A DNA stretch of 64,000 nucleotides from Robertmurraya_A mangrovi (GTDB lineage Bacteria > Bacillota > Bacilli > Bacillales > Cytobacillaceae): the NCBI RefSeq assembly GCF_034427655.1, contig NZ_JAXOFX010000020.1:1-64000 (forward strand), written 5' to 3'. Of the stretch, positions 50,820 to 60,359 are shown one piece after another; the first letter of the stretch is position 1; each line of letters begins with the position of its first letter. Made by a program: the position numbers and the translations under genes. The notes below the pieces were generated by a model, which saw nothing but the letters and a program-made list of their open reading frames with translations, was not told where the DNA came from and ran no database searches.

Positions 50820-52088
50820 GTGAAGATTCTGAGAGTTAGTGACGCTATCTCCATTAAAAGATCGGTTGATAGTGGAACGGAAGAACAACGTATAGCTGTG
50901 AAAAAGATCATTGAAGAGGTACGAGTTCGAGGAGATGAAGCTGTAAGAGAATTTACAGATAAGTTTGATCGAGTAAATTTAGCATCCTTTCTAGTCTCAG
51001 AGGAAGAGATAAAGGAAGCATATGAACTTGTAGATTCCTACTCCATCTCTGTGATTCAAGAAGCGGCTGCTAACATTCATTCCTTTCATGAAAAGCAACT
51101 TCGACCAACATGGATTACGACAGAAGAAAATGGCACGATGCTCGGACAAAAAATTACTCCTTTAGATTCTGTTGGAGTTTACGTCCCTGGAGGATTAGCT
51201 GCATACCCATCTTCTGTATTAATGAATGTGTTGCCAGCGAAAGTAGCAGGCGTGGAACGGATCGTTATGGTTTCGCCACCTAGTGATAACGGCAAACTTC
51301 CGCCGGCTGTGTTAGTTGCAGCAAAAGAGGCTGGAGTAAAAGAGATTTATAAAGTTGGTGGAGCGCAAGCGATTGCTGCTCTTGCCTACGGAACTGAGAC
51401 CATTTCCAATGTTGATAAAATTGTAGGGCCAGGAAATATCTATGTAGCTCTTGCAAAAAGAGAGGTATTCGGAGATGTGGACATTGATATGATTGCCGGT
51501 CCGAGTGAGATTGCGATTTTAGCAGATGAAACAGCTAGACCTCATGAGGTGGCTGCAGATTTATTGTCCCAGGCTGAACACGATGAAAGAGCTTGCAGTG
51601 TTTTAGTTACCACTTCCGAAAAACTAGCGAATGAAGTTGCTGAAGAGGTATTGAAGCAATTAGAAGAGTTACCAAGAAAAGATATTGCATCTAAATCAAT
51701 AGAAGATTATGGTGCCATTTACATTGCTAATGATATGGAAGAAGCAATATCAACCATTAATCAATTGGCGCCAGAGCATTTGGAAATTATAACGGTTAAC
51801 CCTATTGAGTTAATAGGGAAAATTAAACATGCGGGAGCGATTTTCTTAGGCCGCTTTAGTCCAGAACCAGTTGGGGATTATTTCGCAGGACCTAATCACG
51901 TATTACCAACAAATGGAACAGCTCGCTTTTCTAGTCCATTAAATGTAGAAGACTTTCAAAAGAAATCCAGCATTATTTTATATAGTGAACAAGCATTGAA
52001 TGAAAATGCAGAAAAAATCGCTGCCTTTGCAAGATTGGAAGGTTTAGAGGCACATGCTAGGTCTGTAGAAGCTAGGTTTAAAAAGTAG
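50820..52088 (+). CDS. hisD: Histidinol dehydrogenase
   Basis: A 422-residue HisD. It has IVGPGNIYVALAKREVFGDV and IDMIAGPSEI, zinc ligands in LLSQAEHDE and the catalytic region APEHLEI. It oxidises histidinol twice to give histidine. The start is GTG with aaaggg 9 bases upstream. It is the third gene of the operon. Confidence 0.95.
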   Translation: MKILRVSDAISIKRSVDSGTEEQRIAVKKIIEEVRVRGDEAVREFTDKFDRVNLASFLVSEEEIKEAYELVDSYSISVIQEAAANIHSFHEKQLRPTWITTEENGTMLGQKITPLDSVGVYVPGGLAAYPSSVLMNVLPAKVAGVERIVMVSPPSDNGKLPPAVLVAAKEAGVKEIYKVGGAQAIAALAYGTETISNVDKIVGPGNIYVALAKREVFGDVDIDMIAGPSEIAILADETARPHEVAADLLSQAEHDERACSVLVTTSEKLANEVAEEVLKQLEELPRKDIASKSIEDYGAIYIANDMEEAISTINQLAPEHLEIITVNPIELIGKIKHAGAIFLGRFSPEPVGDYFAGPNHVLPTNGTARFSSPLNVEDFQKKSSIILYSEQALNENAEKIAAFARLEGLEAHARSVEARFKK

Positions 52089-52116
52089 ATACCAAATAAT
52101 TTTTGGAGGATTCAAG

Positions 52117-52704
52117 ATGAGTAGAACGTCTAGTGTTAGTAGAAAAACGAATGAGACCAATATTGAATTAGCTTTAAATATAGATGGAGAAGGAAAAGCA
52201 AGTTTAGAAACGGGAGTTCCTTTTTTAACACATATGCTTGACTTGTTTACGAAGCACGGTCAGTTTGATTTAACCATTAATGCTTCAGGTGATACAGAAG
52301 TGGATGATCACCATACAACAGAAGATATCGGGATTTGTCTTGGACAAGTGTTAAGAGAAGCATTAGGAGATAAAAAAGGCATTAAACGTTACGGCAATGC
52401 GTTTGTACCAATGGATGAAGCTTTAGCACAAGTGGTTGTTGATTTAAGTAATCGACCACATCTTGAAATGCGCGCGGAGTTTCCAAGCCAAAAGGTGGGA
52501 ACGTTTGATACGGAGCTTGTTCATGAGTTTTTATGGAAGCTGGCACTTGAGGCTCGAATGAATCTACATGTGATTGTTCATTACGGACAAAATACACACC
52601 ATATTATCGAGGCAATTTTTAAAGCCTTAGCTAGAGCTTTAGATGAAGCGACTACGATTGATCCTAGAATAAAAGGAGTTCCATCGACGAAAGGGATGTT
52701 ATAG
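52117..52704 (+). CDS. hisB: Imidazoleglycerol-phosphate dehydratase
   Basis: A 195-residue HisB with the two HHxxE-type metal motifs DDHHTTEDIGI and TQNTHHIIEA-like GQNTHHIIEAIF. It dehydrates imidazoleglycerol phosphate to imidazoleacetol phosphate. This is the stand-alone form, without the N-terminal phosphatase of enteric HisB. Its stop is directly followed by the hisH start. Confidence 0.95.
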   Translation: MSRTSSVSRKTNETNIELALNIDGEGKASLETGVPFLTHMLDLFTKHGQFDLTINASGDTEVDDHHTTEDIGICLGQVLREALGDKKGIKRYGNAFVPMDEALAQVVVDLSNRPHLEMRAEFPSQKVGTFDTELVHEFLWKLALEARMNLHVIVHYGQNTHHIIEAIFKALARALDEATTIDPRIKGVPSTKGML

Positions 52705-53343
52705 ATGATTGGCATCATTGATTATGGAATGGGAAATCTGTTCAGTGTAAGTAAAGCACTTGAACGTCTGCAAGTTCCTTATTTTATTTCAGATAATAAA
52801 GATGAACTGCTTGCTGCTGACAGCTTGCTTTTACCAGGGGTTGGGTCATTTAAAGATGCCATGGAACGCTTAAATGACTTAGGGCTAACAGATATGATTA
52901 AAACTTATGTAGAGTCGGGTCGTCCTCTTTTAGGTATTTGTTTAGGGATGCAGCTTCTATTTGAGGAAAGCGAAGAAAATGGCCTTACAAAAGGATTAGG
53001 GTTACTCCCGGGGAAAGTCGAGCGCTTTTCAGGGATTTCGAAAGAAGGAACTCCTTATAAAGTTCCACACATGGGTTGGAATAAAATTCACTTTAACAAC
53101 CAATCAACGGTGTTAAATGATATTGAAGAAGATTATGTTTATTTTGTTCACTCTTATTATGTGAACACAAGAGTAGATGAAGTTGTTATTGCAAGTTCAG
53201 AATATGATGTTCAAGTACCAGCTGTTGTTGGCAGAGGAAATGTATTCGGCATGCAGTTCCACCCGGAAAAAAGCAGCAAACTCGGTATGGAGCTACTTCG
53301 AAATTTTACTAAATTAATGGAGGAAAGGGTGACTCAATCATGA
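52705..53343 (+). CDS. hisH: Imidazole glycerol phosphate synthase glutaminase subunit HisH
   Basis: A 212-residue class I glutamine amidotransferase with nucleophile Cys in LGICLGMQLLF and the His/Glu pair in GMQFHPEKS. It supplies ammonia to HisF. It abuts hisB and overlaps hisA by 4 bases. Confidence 0.95.
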   Translation: MIGIIDYGMGNLFSVSKALERLQVPYFISDNKDELLAADSLLLPGVGSFKDAMERLNDLGLTDMIKTYVESGRPLLGICLGMQLLFEESEENGLTKGLGLLPGKVERFSGISKEGTPYKVPHMGWNKIHFNNQSTVLNDIEEDYVYFVHSYYVNTRVDEVVIASSEYDVQVPAVVGRGNVFGMQFHPEKSSKLGMELLRNFTKLMEERVTQS

Positions 53344-54071
53344 CTTTTACAATCTATCCGGCAATTGATATGAGAGGCGGGAAGTGTGTCCGTCTGTTGC
53401 AAGGAGATTACAATAAAGAGACCGTTTATGGAGATTCGCCCTTTCATATGGCGGAGCAGTTTGCAACAGCTGGTTCTGATTGGATTCACATGGTTGACCT
53501 TGACGGAGCAAAGGATGGGAAAAAGGTTAATGATACATACGTCATTCAAGCTGCTCAGCAACTGAAGGCTAAGGTGCAAATTGGTGGTGGAATTCGTACA
53601 GAGGAAGACATCTTACATTACTTAAATAATGGTGTAGCACGAGTGATTATCGGTAGTATAGCGGTCTCTAACCCGGAGTTTGCAATCGATATGATTCGTA
53701 AATATGGCAGTCAGATTGTTGTTGGTTTAGATGCAAAAGATGGCTATGTGGCTACACACGGGTGGTTGGATACTTCAGAAGTGAGAGCTGTTGATCTGGG
53801 CAAACGCTTTGCTGATGCTGGAGCAGAAACGTTTATTTTTACGGATATTGCTACAGATGGAATGTTATCTGGACCTAATTTAAAGGCAGTGGAGCAGCTT
53901 GCTATTGAGACGGGTAAGGAAGTTATTGCATCTGGTGGGGTGAGTCAGCTAGCAGATTTAGTCGCTTTAAAAGAGTTAGCGGATAAAGGCGTGAAAGGGG
54001 CCATTGTTGGTAAAGCCATCTATGAAGGTAGATTTACGGTTGAGGAAGCTTTGAAAGAGGTGGGGAAGTAA
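53340..54071 (+). CDS. hisA: ProFAR isomerase HisA
   Basis: A 243-residue TIM barrel with catalytic Asp in YPAIDMRGGKCVRLLQGDY and phosphate sites GGGIRTEEDI and ASGGVSQL. It isomerises ProFAR to PRFAR. It overlaps hisH and is 1 base from hisF. Confidence 0.95.
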   Translation: MTFTIYPAIDMRGGKCVRLLQGDYNKETVYGDSPFHMAEQFATAGSDWIHMVDLDGAKDGKKVNDTYVIQAAQQLKAKVQIGGGIRTEEDILHYLNNGVARVIIGSIAVSNPEFAIDMIRKYGSQIVVGLDAKDGYVATHGWLDTSEVRAVDLGKRFADAGAETFIFTDIATDGMLSGPNLKAVEQLAIETGKEVIASGGVSQLADLVALKELADKGVKGAIVGKAIYEGRFTVEEALKEVGK

Positions 54072-54072
54072 G

Positions 54073-54831
54073 ATGTTAACGAAACGAATTATTCCTTGCC
54101 TTGATGTAAAAGAAGGGCGAGTCGTAAAAGGAATACAGTTTGTTCAGCTTCGTGATGCTGGGGACCCAGTCGAGTTAGCTCGTTTTTATGATGAGCAAGG
54201 AGCGGATGAATTAGTTTTTCTAGATATTTCAGCATCACATGAAGGCCGTAAAACGATGGTAGAAGTCGTTAAAGCCGTCGCGTCCGAATTGGCAATACCC
54301 TTTACGGTTGGTGGTGGGATTAACGCTCTTGATGATATGAAAAGAATTCTCCGCGCGGGTGCGGATAAAGTTTCTTTGAATACGGCAGCAGTTACCAATC
54401 CAGAGCTAATTACAGAGGGTGCGAATTTTTTTGGTACTCAGTGTATCGTTGTCGCTATCGATGCAAAGTATGATGAAGAGATTGGCACTTGGCGTGTGTA
54501 TACGCATGGCGGCCGTAATGCGACTGAATGGAAAGTGATTGAGTGGGCTAAGGAAGCAGTGAATAGAGGGGCCGGAGAAATTTTGCTTACCAGTATGGAT
54601 AGTGACGGTGAGAAAAAGGGCTTTGATATTGAGTTGACGAAAGCGGTTAGTGAAGCCGTCTCTGTTCCCGTTATCGCTTCGGGTGGAGCGGGCAATGCGG
54701 AGCACTTTGAGGAAGTATTTAAAAAAGGAAAAGCTGATGCTGCTCTAGCTGCATCCATTTTTCACTATAAAGAAACATCTGTTGAAGAAGTTAAAGGATT
54801 TCTAAGAGAGAAAGAGGTGATGGTTCGATGA
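54073..54831 (+). CDS. hisF: Imidazole glycerol phosphate synthase cyclase subunit HisF
   Basis: A 252-residue TIM barrel homologous to HisA. Asp11 is in IIPCLDVKEGRVVKG, the second catalytic Asp in VVAIDAKYDE, and phosphate loops are GGGINALDD and ASGGAGNAEH. With HisH it makes imidazoleglycerol phosphate and AICAR. It overlaps hisI by 4 bases. Confidence 0.95.
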   Translation: MLTKRIIPCLDVKEGRVVKGIQFVQLRDAGDPVELARFYDEQGADELVFLDISASHEGRKTMVEVVKAVASELAIPFTVGGGINALDDMKRILRAGADKVSLNTAAVTNPELITEGANFFGTQCIVVAIDAKYDEEIGTWRVYTHGGRNATEWKVIEWAKEAVNRGAGEILLTSMDSDGEKKGFDIELTKAVSEAVSVPVIASGGAGNAEHFEEVFKKGKADAALAASIFHYKETSVEEVKGFLREKEVMVR

Positions 54832-55469
54832 ATTTGGAAGAGTTAAAGTTTGATGAAAAAGGCTTAATTGCCGCAATCGTTCAAGATGCCGCAACACTAG
54901 AAGTACTAACTCTAGCATATATGAACGGTGAATCACTGCAAAAGTCGATTGAAACGAGAGAGACCTGGTTTTATAGCCGATCTCGCCAAGAGTTATGGCA
55001 TAAAGGTGCAACAAGTGGAAACACACAAAAGATTGTAGAGATGAAATTTGATTGTGACAAAGATGCTGTGGTGGTTTTAGTTGAGCCTACTGGACCAGCT
55101 TGTCATAACGGAACCACTAGCTGTTTTACGGAGAGTTTGTTGAAGGAAGATGAGGCAGCTGCTAGTCTAAAAGATTATGAAATCTTATTGGCTTTAGAGA
55201 AAGTAATCCATGAGCGGGAGCAAAACAGGCCAGAAGGAGCTTATACGACGTACTTGTTTGAAAAAGGTGTCGATAAAATCTTGAAAAAGGTTGGGGAAGA
55301 GGCTTCTGAAGTCATCATTGCGGCGAAAAACCGTGATGCAGAAGAATTGAAATGGGAAGCAGCCGATTTGTTGTATCACCTAATGGTTCTATTCACAGAA
55401 CAGAAGCTTTCATTTAAAGAAGTCTTGAAAGTGTTGAAGAAGAGACATGAGGGTGCGGATAAGAAATAG
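54828..55469 (+). CDS. hisI: Bifunctional PRA-CH cyclohydrolase / PRA-PH pyrophosphatase HisIE
   Basis: A 213-residue fusion. The N-terminal PRA-CH domain (1-115) has zinc ligands in FDCDKDAVVVLV and GPACHNGTTSCF. The C-terminal PRA-PH domain (about 120-210) has the MazG-like helices VGEEASEVIIAAKN and EAADLLYHLMVL. It performs steps two and three of the pathway. It is the last gene of the operon; hisC and hisJ are not here. Confidence 0.95.
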   Translation: MNLEELKFDEKGLIAAIVQDAATLEVLTLAYMNGESLQKSIETRETWFYSRSRQELWHKGATSGNTQKIVEMKFDCDKDAVVVLVEPTGPACHNGTTSCFTESLLKEDEAAASLKDYEILLALEKVIHEREQNRPEGAYTTYLFEKGVDKILKKVGEEASEVIIAAKNRDAEELKWEAADLLYHLMVLFTEQKLSFKEVLKVLKKRHEGADKK

Positions 55470-55537
55470 TTAGGTTGAGCGTGTGGAGGTTGCTATCTCC
55501 ATGCGTTTTTTGTCGAAAAAACGATTTATCCGAAAAT

Positions 55538-55610
55538 TCGATGATATATGAACCGAATTCGATGATATCTTGGACCAAATCGATGATATATACACCAAAA
55601 TCGATGATAT
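55538..55610. repeat. Tandem array of 21-bp units with tcgatgatat core
   Basis: Four copies of tcgatgatat start at 55538, 55559, 55580 and 55601, exactly 21 bases apart. A degenerate first unit (acgatttatccgaaaa) lies before them. The fillers share accgaa/accaaa. It sits between hisI and yvcD and is similar in design to the 20-bp array after yvoF but different in sequence. Confidence 0.75.
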
Positions 55611-55821
55611 CCGCCTATTTAATTGCTAAGGAGCAGTTAAAATAGCAAAATTAGCGATAACCTACATACGAAATCACATCAATAATCAAAAATCCACTAC
55701 ATAATTAGCACTTTCTACTAAAATAAGCAAAATAAAACTAGATTACTTGTGATTCATCCTATTCGCGGTGGTTCGTCCTGTGATATACTACTGTAGTTAA
55801 TCACGAAAAGTGGAGGATTTC

Positions 55822-57330
55822 ATGAGTAAAGACTCTAAAGCATTACAGAAAAAAGGTAAATTACTAACATTTATTCCGACAGGTGAGTACTATTTTTCGA
55901 AAGGAATTAAAGCTTACCAACGTAGGGATTTCCATAAATCAAAAACTTATTTAGAGCGTGCTTTGCATCTTGAGCCTGGTGAACCGATGATTGTTTGTCA
56001 ATTGGCGATTGTGCATACAGAGCTTGGTGACTATAAAGAATCTAATCGTTTTCTTCATTTAATTCTAGAAGAGCTTGACGAGCATATGGTGGAGTGCCAT
56101 TATTTTTTAGCAAACAACTATGCTCATCTAGGTTTATTTAAAGACGCTTATCATCATGCGACTCAATACATGAAGTTAGATGAAGACGGAGAGTTTGCTG
56201 AAGACACAGAGGATCTTCTCGATTTGCTAACTTTAGAAGCCGAGGCTTTAGAAGAAGATATTTATGAGCAAGATGATTTAATTACAAAGCAGGAAGAAGC
56301 TAGGGAACTTCTTGAGTCTGGGCATTTCCCTAAAGCGGTAAAGCTACTTAAATCGGTTATTAAGGAATATCCCGAATATTGGTCTGCTTATAATAATTTA
56401 GCGTTAGCTTATTTTTACTTAGGAGAAGTAGAAAAGGCTGACGGTATTTTAAATGATGTTTTAAATAAAAATCAAGGTAACTTACATGCCTTGTGCAACA
56501 AGCTTGTTTTTGCTCACTATTTAAAGGATCGCGAAAAAGTTCAGCATCTAGCGGAGATCCTTAAAAAAATTAAACCCATACTGGTTGAACATCAATTCAA
56601 GCTTGGTGCGACATTTGCTTTAATTGGTGAGTATGAACAGGGTTATCACTGGCTGAAAAAGCTGTATAAGCAGGGGTTTGATGGAGATGGTCCATTTTAC
56701 TACTGGTTAAGTTACTCCGCTTATTTTACTGGCAGAGAAAAAATGGCGGAAGTTAGTTGGAAGAGAGTCCTTGAAATCAATCCGGAAAAAGAAGGTCTAG
56801 AACCTTGGAATGACGAGAGGTCCAATCTAGAAGGGTTTGAAGCTCACATCTCAACCATTCATAAGAAGCTTGAAAGTGACTACCTGGAAGAGAGACTATT
56901 TGGTTTATTCTTAACTTCGGTTTCGAAAAATAAAGAAGATATTCTCGAGTCTTCATTTATGCAAGACATAAGTAATAAGCGCTCTCCATTAGAGGATACT
57001 TATTTATCTTTTATAAAAGAAGAAAGTCAACATCTTCATCAAATGAGTCTTCAAGTAGCCCATGAAACGGCAAAGGAGCTTTATCAGTTTCATCAACCAA
57101 TCGGGACTGTTGAAGCGGGACTATACCTAATGTGGTTTACTGTGTCAGTCGAATTTGAGCAATCGAATGTTAAAATAAACAATTACACAGCATGTGCTGC
57201 TGCAATTGAATATGTATGGAGAAAACTTCGAAACGAAAAATACTCCCAACAGTCGATCGCAGCAAAGTACGGCATTTCTACATCTACTATGCAAAAATAT
57301 GTTAAATTGGTGAATTCACATCTTCAGTAA
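55822..57330 (+). CDS. yvcD: Tetratricopeptide-repeat protein YvcD with C-terminal HTH-like end
   Basis: A protein of about 502 residues. TPR helices run through about 20-320 (GIKAYQRRDFHKSKTYLERALHL and YWSAYNNLALAYFYLGE are clear units). The last 50 residues (KYSQQSIAAKYGISTSTMQKYVKLV) look like a helix-turn-helix. The ATG at 55822 is chosen for gtggagg upstream. It precedes trxB, as yvcD does in B. subtilis. The HTH suggests DNA contact but the role is unknown. Confidence 0.82.
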   Translation: MSKDSKALQKKGKLLTFIPTGEYYFSKGIKAYQRRDFHKSKTYLERALHLEPGEPMIVCQLAIVHTELGDYKESNRFLHLILEELDEHMVECHYFLANNYAHLGLFKDAYHHATQYMKLDEDGEFAEDTEDLLDLLTLEAEALEEDIYEQDDLITKQEEARELLESGHFPKAVKLLKSVIKEYPEYWSAYNNLALAYFYLGEVEKADGILNDVLNKNQGNLHALCNKLVFAHYLKDREKVQHLAEILKKIKPILVEHQFKLGATFALIGEYEQGYHWLKKLYKQGFDGDGPFYYWLSYSAYFTGREKMAEVSWKRVLEINPEKEGLEPWNDERSNLEGFEAHISTIHKKLESDYLEERLFGLFLTSVSKNKEDILESSFMQDISNKRSPLEDTYLSFIKEESQHLHQMSLQVAHETAKELYQFHQPIGTVEAGLYLMWFTVSVEFEQSNVKINNYTACAAAIEYVWRKLRNEKYSQQSIAAKYGISTSTMQKYVKLVNSHLQ

Positions 57331-57340
57331 AATGCAAAGA

Positions 57341-57369
57341 GAAAACCGTCCACATCTCGGTTTTTTCTT
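57341..57369 (+). terminator. Terminator after yvcD
   Basis: A gaaaaccg/cggttttttc stem-loop with T-run lies 11 bases after the stop. Confidence 0.75.
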
Positions 57370-57536
57370 TGTATCTACATAACTTAATACACCGCTTTAC
57401 AAATTGGAAAAATAGAACAACTTTTTGAGCAAATTTTTGGACTATATTTGAGTTGTTTTATAGGATATGAGTAGTAAGGAAATACTATTCAAAGAAGATA
57501 CTATATAGGATGTTTTTTAATAAAGGAGTGAAAGTT

Positions 57537-58487
57537 GTGTCTGAAGAAAAAATTTATGACGTCATTATTGCTGGTGCCGGTCCTGCTGGTATGACAGCTG
57601 CTGTATATACATCTCGTGCGAATCTTTCTACTTTAATGATTGAAAGAGGAATTCCGGGTGGACAAATGGCAAACACAGAGGAAGTTGAAAATTATCCTGG
57701 TTTTGACCATATTCTAGGTCCGGATTTATCAACAAAAATGTTCGAGCACGCGAAAAAATTCGGTGCAGAATACGCTTATGGCGATATTAAAGAAATCATA
57801 GATGGGGAAGAGTACAAAACGGTCGTTGCTGGATCGAAGCAATATAAAACTCGTTCTGTCATCATTTCAACAGGTGCGGAGTATAAAAAAATTGGCGTAC
57901 CTGGTGAAAAAGAATTAGGCGGTCGCGGAGTATCTTATTGTGCTGTTTGTGACGGAGCTTTCTTTAAAGGAAAAGAATTGGTTGTAGTAGGTGGAGGAGA
58001 CTCTGCTGTTGAAGAGGGTGTTTACTTAACTCGTTTTGCAACTAAAGTAACGATTGTTCACCGTCGTGATGAGCTACGTGCTCAAAAAATCTTACAACAA
58101 CGTGCATTTGATAATGAAAAAATCGATTTCATTTGGAATCACACTATTAAGGAAATTAATGATCAAGACGGAAAAGTGGGCAGTGTTACATTAGTTTCTA
58201 CCGTTGACGGTACTGAGCAAGAATTCCCAACAAACGGTGTGTTCATCTATATCGGAATGGTTCCACTATCTAAGCCATTTGAAAACTTAGGAATTACGAA
58301 TGCAAGTGGTTATATTGAGACAAATGATCGCATGGAAACGAGAGTTCCTGGGATTTTTGCAGCTGGTGATATCCGTGAGAAGTCATTACGCCAAATCGTA
58401 ACGGCAACTGGTGACGGAAGTATTGCAGCTCAAAGCGCTCAACACTATGTGGAAGAACTAATCGAATCTTTAAAAGCTAAAGCATAA
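57537..58487 (+). CDS. trxB: Thioredoxin reductase
   Basis: A 316-residue flavoprotein of the low-molecular-weight type. FAD motif IAGAGPAGMTAAVYTSR is near the N-terminus, redox pair CAVC (about 134-137), NADPH motif VGGGDSAVEEGVYLTR, and C-terminal FAD motif GIFAAGDIR. It reduces thioredoxin with NADPH. The GTG at 57537 is chosen for aaaggag at good spacing and the 316-residue length of homologues. It has a hairpin downstream. Confidence 0.95.
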   Translation: MSEEKIYDVIIAGAGPAGMTAAVYTSRANLSTLMIERGIPGGQMANTEEVENYPGFDHILGPDLSTKMFEHAKKFGAEYAYGDIKEIIDGEEYKTVVAGSKQYKTRSVIISTGAEYKKIGVPGEKELGGRGVSYCAVCDGAFFKGKELVVVGGGDSAVEEGVYLTRFATKVTIVHRRDELRAQKILQQRAFDNEKIDFIWNHTIKEINDQDGKVGSVTLVSTVDGTEQEFPTNGVFIYIGMVPLSKPFENLGITNASGYIETNDRMETRVPGIFAAGDIREKSLRQIVTATGDGSIAAQSAQHYVEELIESLKAKA

Positions 58488-58494
58488 ACACACG

Positions 58495-58520
58495 GGCCGT
58501 ATAGAATTTATACGGCTCTT
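58495..58520 (+). terminator. Hairpin after trxB
   Basis: A gggccgtata/tatacggctc hairpin without a strong T-run lies 8 bases after the stop. It is probably a weak terminator. Confidence 0.55.
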
Positions 58521-58924
58521 ATCTATGATAAAAATTAGTTGAAAAATGTCCGTACAATAGGCATTTGCCAAATTTAACAAAAAGTCATTTCCTTTTAATT
58601 ATTCTGTAACAGCAGTGAAATAAATATAGGTTATGATAAGGTTAGAAATTGACCCCCTTTTAAGATATAATCCTTTGTGAAGCACAGTTTATCTGTGCTC
58701 TTTTTTTTGCCTTAAAAGTAGTTTTTCCAAATGATTGGTAATATGATTAAATTAATCATGATTACTATATTATTGAACAGTAGATAAAAATTACTAAGCT
58801 CAATTTACGATATCTTACTTTCCTATTCGTTGTGACCGCATAATTTAAATAGTATAATGAATAGAATAAATAAATCATTGATGGAAGTTTACATAGATAC
58901 TTATCAACAATCGAGGTGAAACGA
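58521..58924. other. AT-rich gap with an orphan terminator
   Basis: About 400 bases between trxB and the Nudix gene. The only clear element is the hairpin at 58680. The sequence ttgacc (58649) and tataat (58666) look like promoter elements but are only 11 bases apart, too close to act together. No credible small ORF with a ribosome-binding site stands out. Confidence 0.4.
58680..58709 (+). terminator. Orphan terminator upstream of the Nudix gene
   Basis: A perfect stem agcacag/ctgtgct with loop tttat is followed by TTTTTTT, with no gene ending within 190 bases upstream. It may end a short RNA or be an attenuator. Confidence 0.7.
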
Positions 58925-59383
58925 ATGCAACGTGTTACAAATTGTGTCCTGATGAAAGATAATAAGGTGTTACTTTTACAAAAACCTAGGCGTGGCTGGT
59001 GGGTAGCGCCAGGTGGAAAGATGGAGCCGGGTGAATCGGTTAGAGATTCTATTATCCGTGAGTATCGCGAGGAAACGGGAATTTACCTAAGGAATCCTAA
59101 TATAAAGGGAATATTTACCTTCATTATGAAGGATGGAGATCAAGTTTTATCAGAGTGGATGATGTTCACGTTTTTTAGTACGGAAAGTGACGGGATTAAC
59201 CTTGATGAGTCAGAGGAAGGCAAGGTCTCCTGGCATTCGTTTGAGGATATAAAAAACTTGCCAATGGCTGCGGGTGATTATCATATTCTAGATTATATGG
59301 TTCATGGAAAAAGTATGATCTATGGTACGTTTACATACACACCAGACTTTGAGTTGCTTAACTATCGATTAGATCCGGCTTAA
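58925..59383 (+). CDS. yvcI: Nudix hydrolase YvcI
   Basis: A 152-residue Nudix protein with an intact box GKMEPGESVRDSIIREYREE-TGI (about 32-54), including the REYREE metal ligands. It is of the 8-oxo-dGTPase-like type by general form; the substrate is not known. The ATG at 58925 has gaggtg 6 bases upstream. It precedes rapZ-yvcK-whiA, as in B. subtilis. Confidence 0.9.
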   Translation: MQRVTNCVLMKDNKVLLLQKPRRGWWVAPGGKMEPGESVRDSIIREYREETGIYLRNPNIKGIFTFIMKDGDQVLSEWMMFTFFSTESDGINLDESEEGKVSWHSFEDIKNLPMAAGDYHILDYMVHGKSMIYGTFTYTPDFELLNYRLDPA

Positions 59384-59462
59384 TGGTAAGTATCTTATTA
59401 GGTTTTGCTTAACTTACTAACAGGTTTTGCGAGTACAGCCTTTATTTACAGGAGGAGTTTTA

Positions 59463-60359
59463 ATGAGTACGGGAGCAGTTAGCGATATGCAAATGGTCAT
59501 CATTACTGGGATGTCTGGAGCGGGAAAAACAGTTGCCATTCAGAGTTTTGAGGATTTAGGTTTCTTCTGTGTGGATAATTTGCCTCCAACATTACTGCCA
59601 AAATTCTTAGAACTAATGAAAGAATCTGGGAATAAGATGAATAAGGTAGCACTAGTTATGGACCTAAGAGGAAGAGAGTTCTTTGATCATTTGTTTAAAG
59701 CTCTTGATGACTTAGCTGAAACTTCTTGGGTTGCGCCGCAAATTTTATTTTTAGATGCAGATGATTCTACATTAGTTAGAAGATACAAAGAAACGAGACG
59801 TTCTCATCCTTTAGCGCCATCAGGTTTACCTCTTGAAGGAATTAAATTAGAGCGTGAATTATTAGAGGAACTTAAAGGAAGAGCTCAAATTATATATAAC
59901 TCTTCAGAAATGAAACCGAAAGAGTTAAGAGAGAAAATCTTAACCGAGTTCTCAGAAAATAAGAAAACTTTTTTCACAGTAAATGTCATGTCCTTTGGTT
60001 TTAAACATGGAATTCCGATTGATGCTGACTTGGTTTTTGACGTTCGTTTTTTACCGAATCCTCATTATATTGAACATATGAGGCCAAAAACAGGGTTAGA
60101 TGAAGATGTTTCGACTTATGTTTTAAAGTGGAATGAGACGAACAAATTTTTAGAAAAAGTAATCGAGCTACTAACCTTTATGCTTCCTCACTATAAACGT
60201 GAAGGTAAAGCACAACTCGTTATTGCTATTGGTTGTACAGGCGGCCAGCATCGCTCGGTTGCACTTACAGAGTATATTGCGAAACATTTTGAGAAGGATT
60301 ATCATACTCACATTACGCACCGCGATATCGAAAAGAGAAAGGAAAGACAAAATGACTAA
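59463..60359 (+). CDS. rapZ: RNase adapter / nucleotide-binding protein RapZ (YvcJ)
   Basis: A 298-residue P-loop protein with Walker A GMSGAGKT (about 16-23) and the C-terminal domain with IAIGCTGGQHRSVALTEYIA. In Gram-negative bacteria RapZ guides RNase E; in Bacillus YvcJ hydrolyses GTP and its role is less clear. The ATG at 59463 has aggaggag upstream. It overlaps yvcK by 8 bases. Confidence 0.93.
   Translation: MSTGAVSDMQMVIITGMSGAGKTVAIQSFEDLGFFCVDNLPPTLLPKFLELMKESGNKMNKVALVMDLRGREFFDHLFKALDDLAETSWVAPQILFLDADDSTLVRRYKETRRSHPLAPSGLPLEGIKLERELLEELKGRAQIIYNSSEMKPKELREKILTEFSENKKTFFTVNVMSFGFKHGIPIDADLVFDVRFLPNPHYIEHMRPKTGLDEDVSTYVLKWNETNKFLEKVIELLTFMLPHYKREGKAQLVIAIGCTGGQHRSVALTEYIAKHFEKDYHTHITHRDIEKRKERQND

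Noticed and set aside
55538..55610. Possible CRISPR array
   Set aside because: The core is 10 bases with an 11-base filler, only four copies, similar fillers and no cas genes.
58649..58671. Promoter ttgacc ... tataat
   Set aside because: The two elements are only 11 bases apart, too short for sigma-A.
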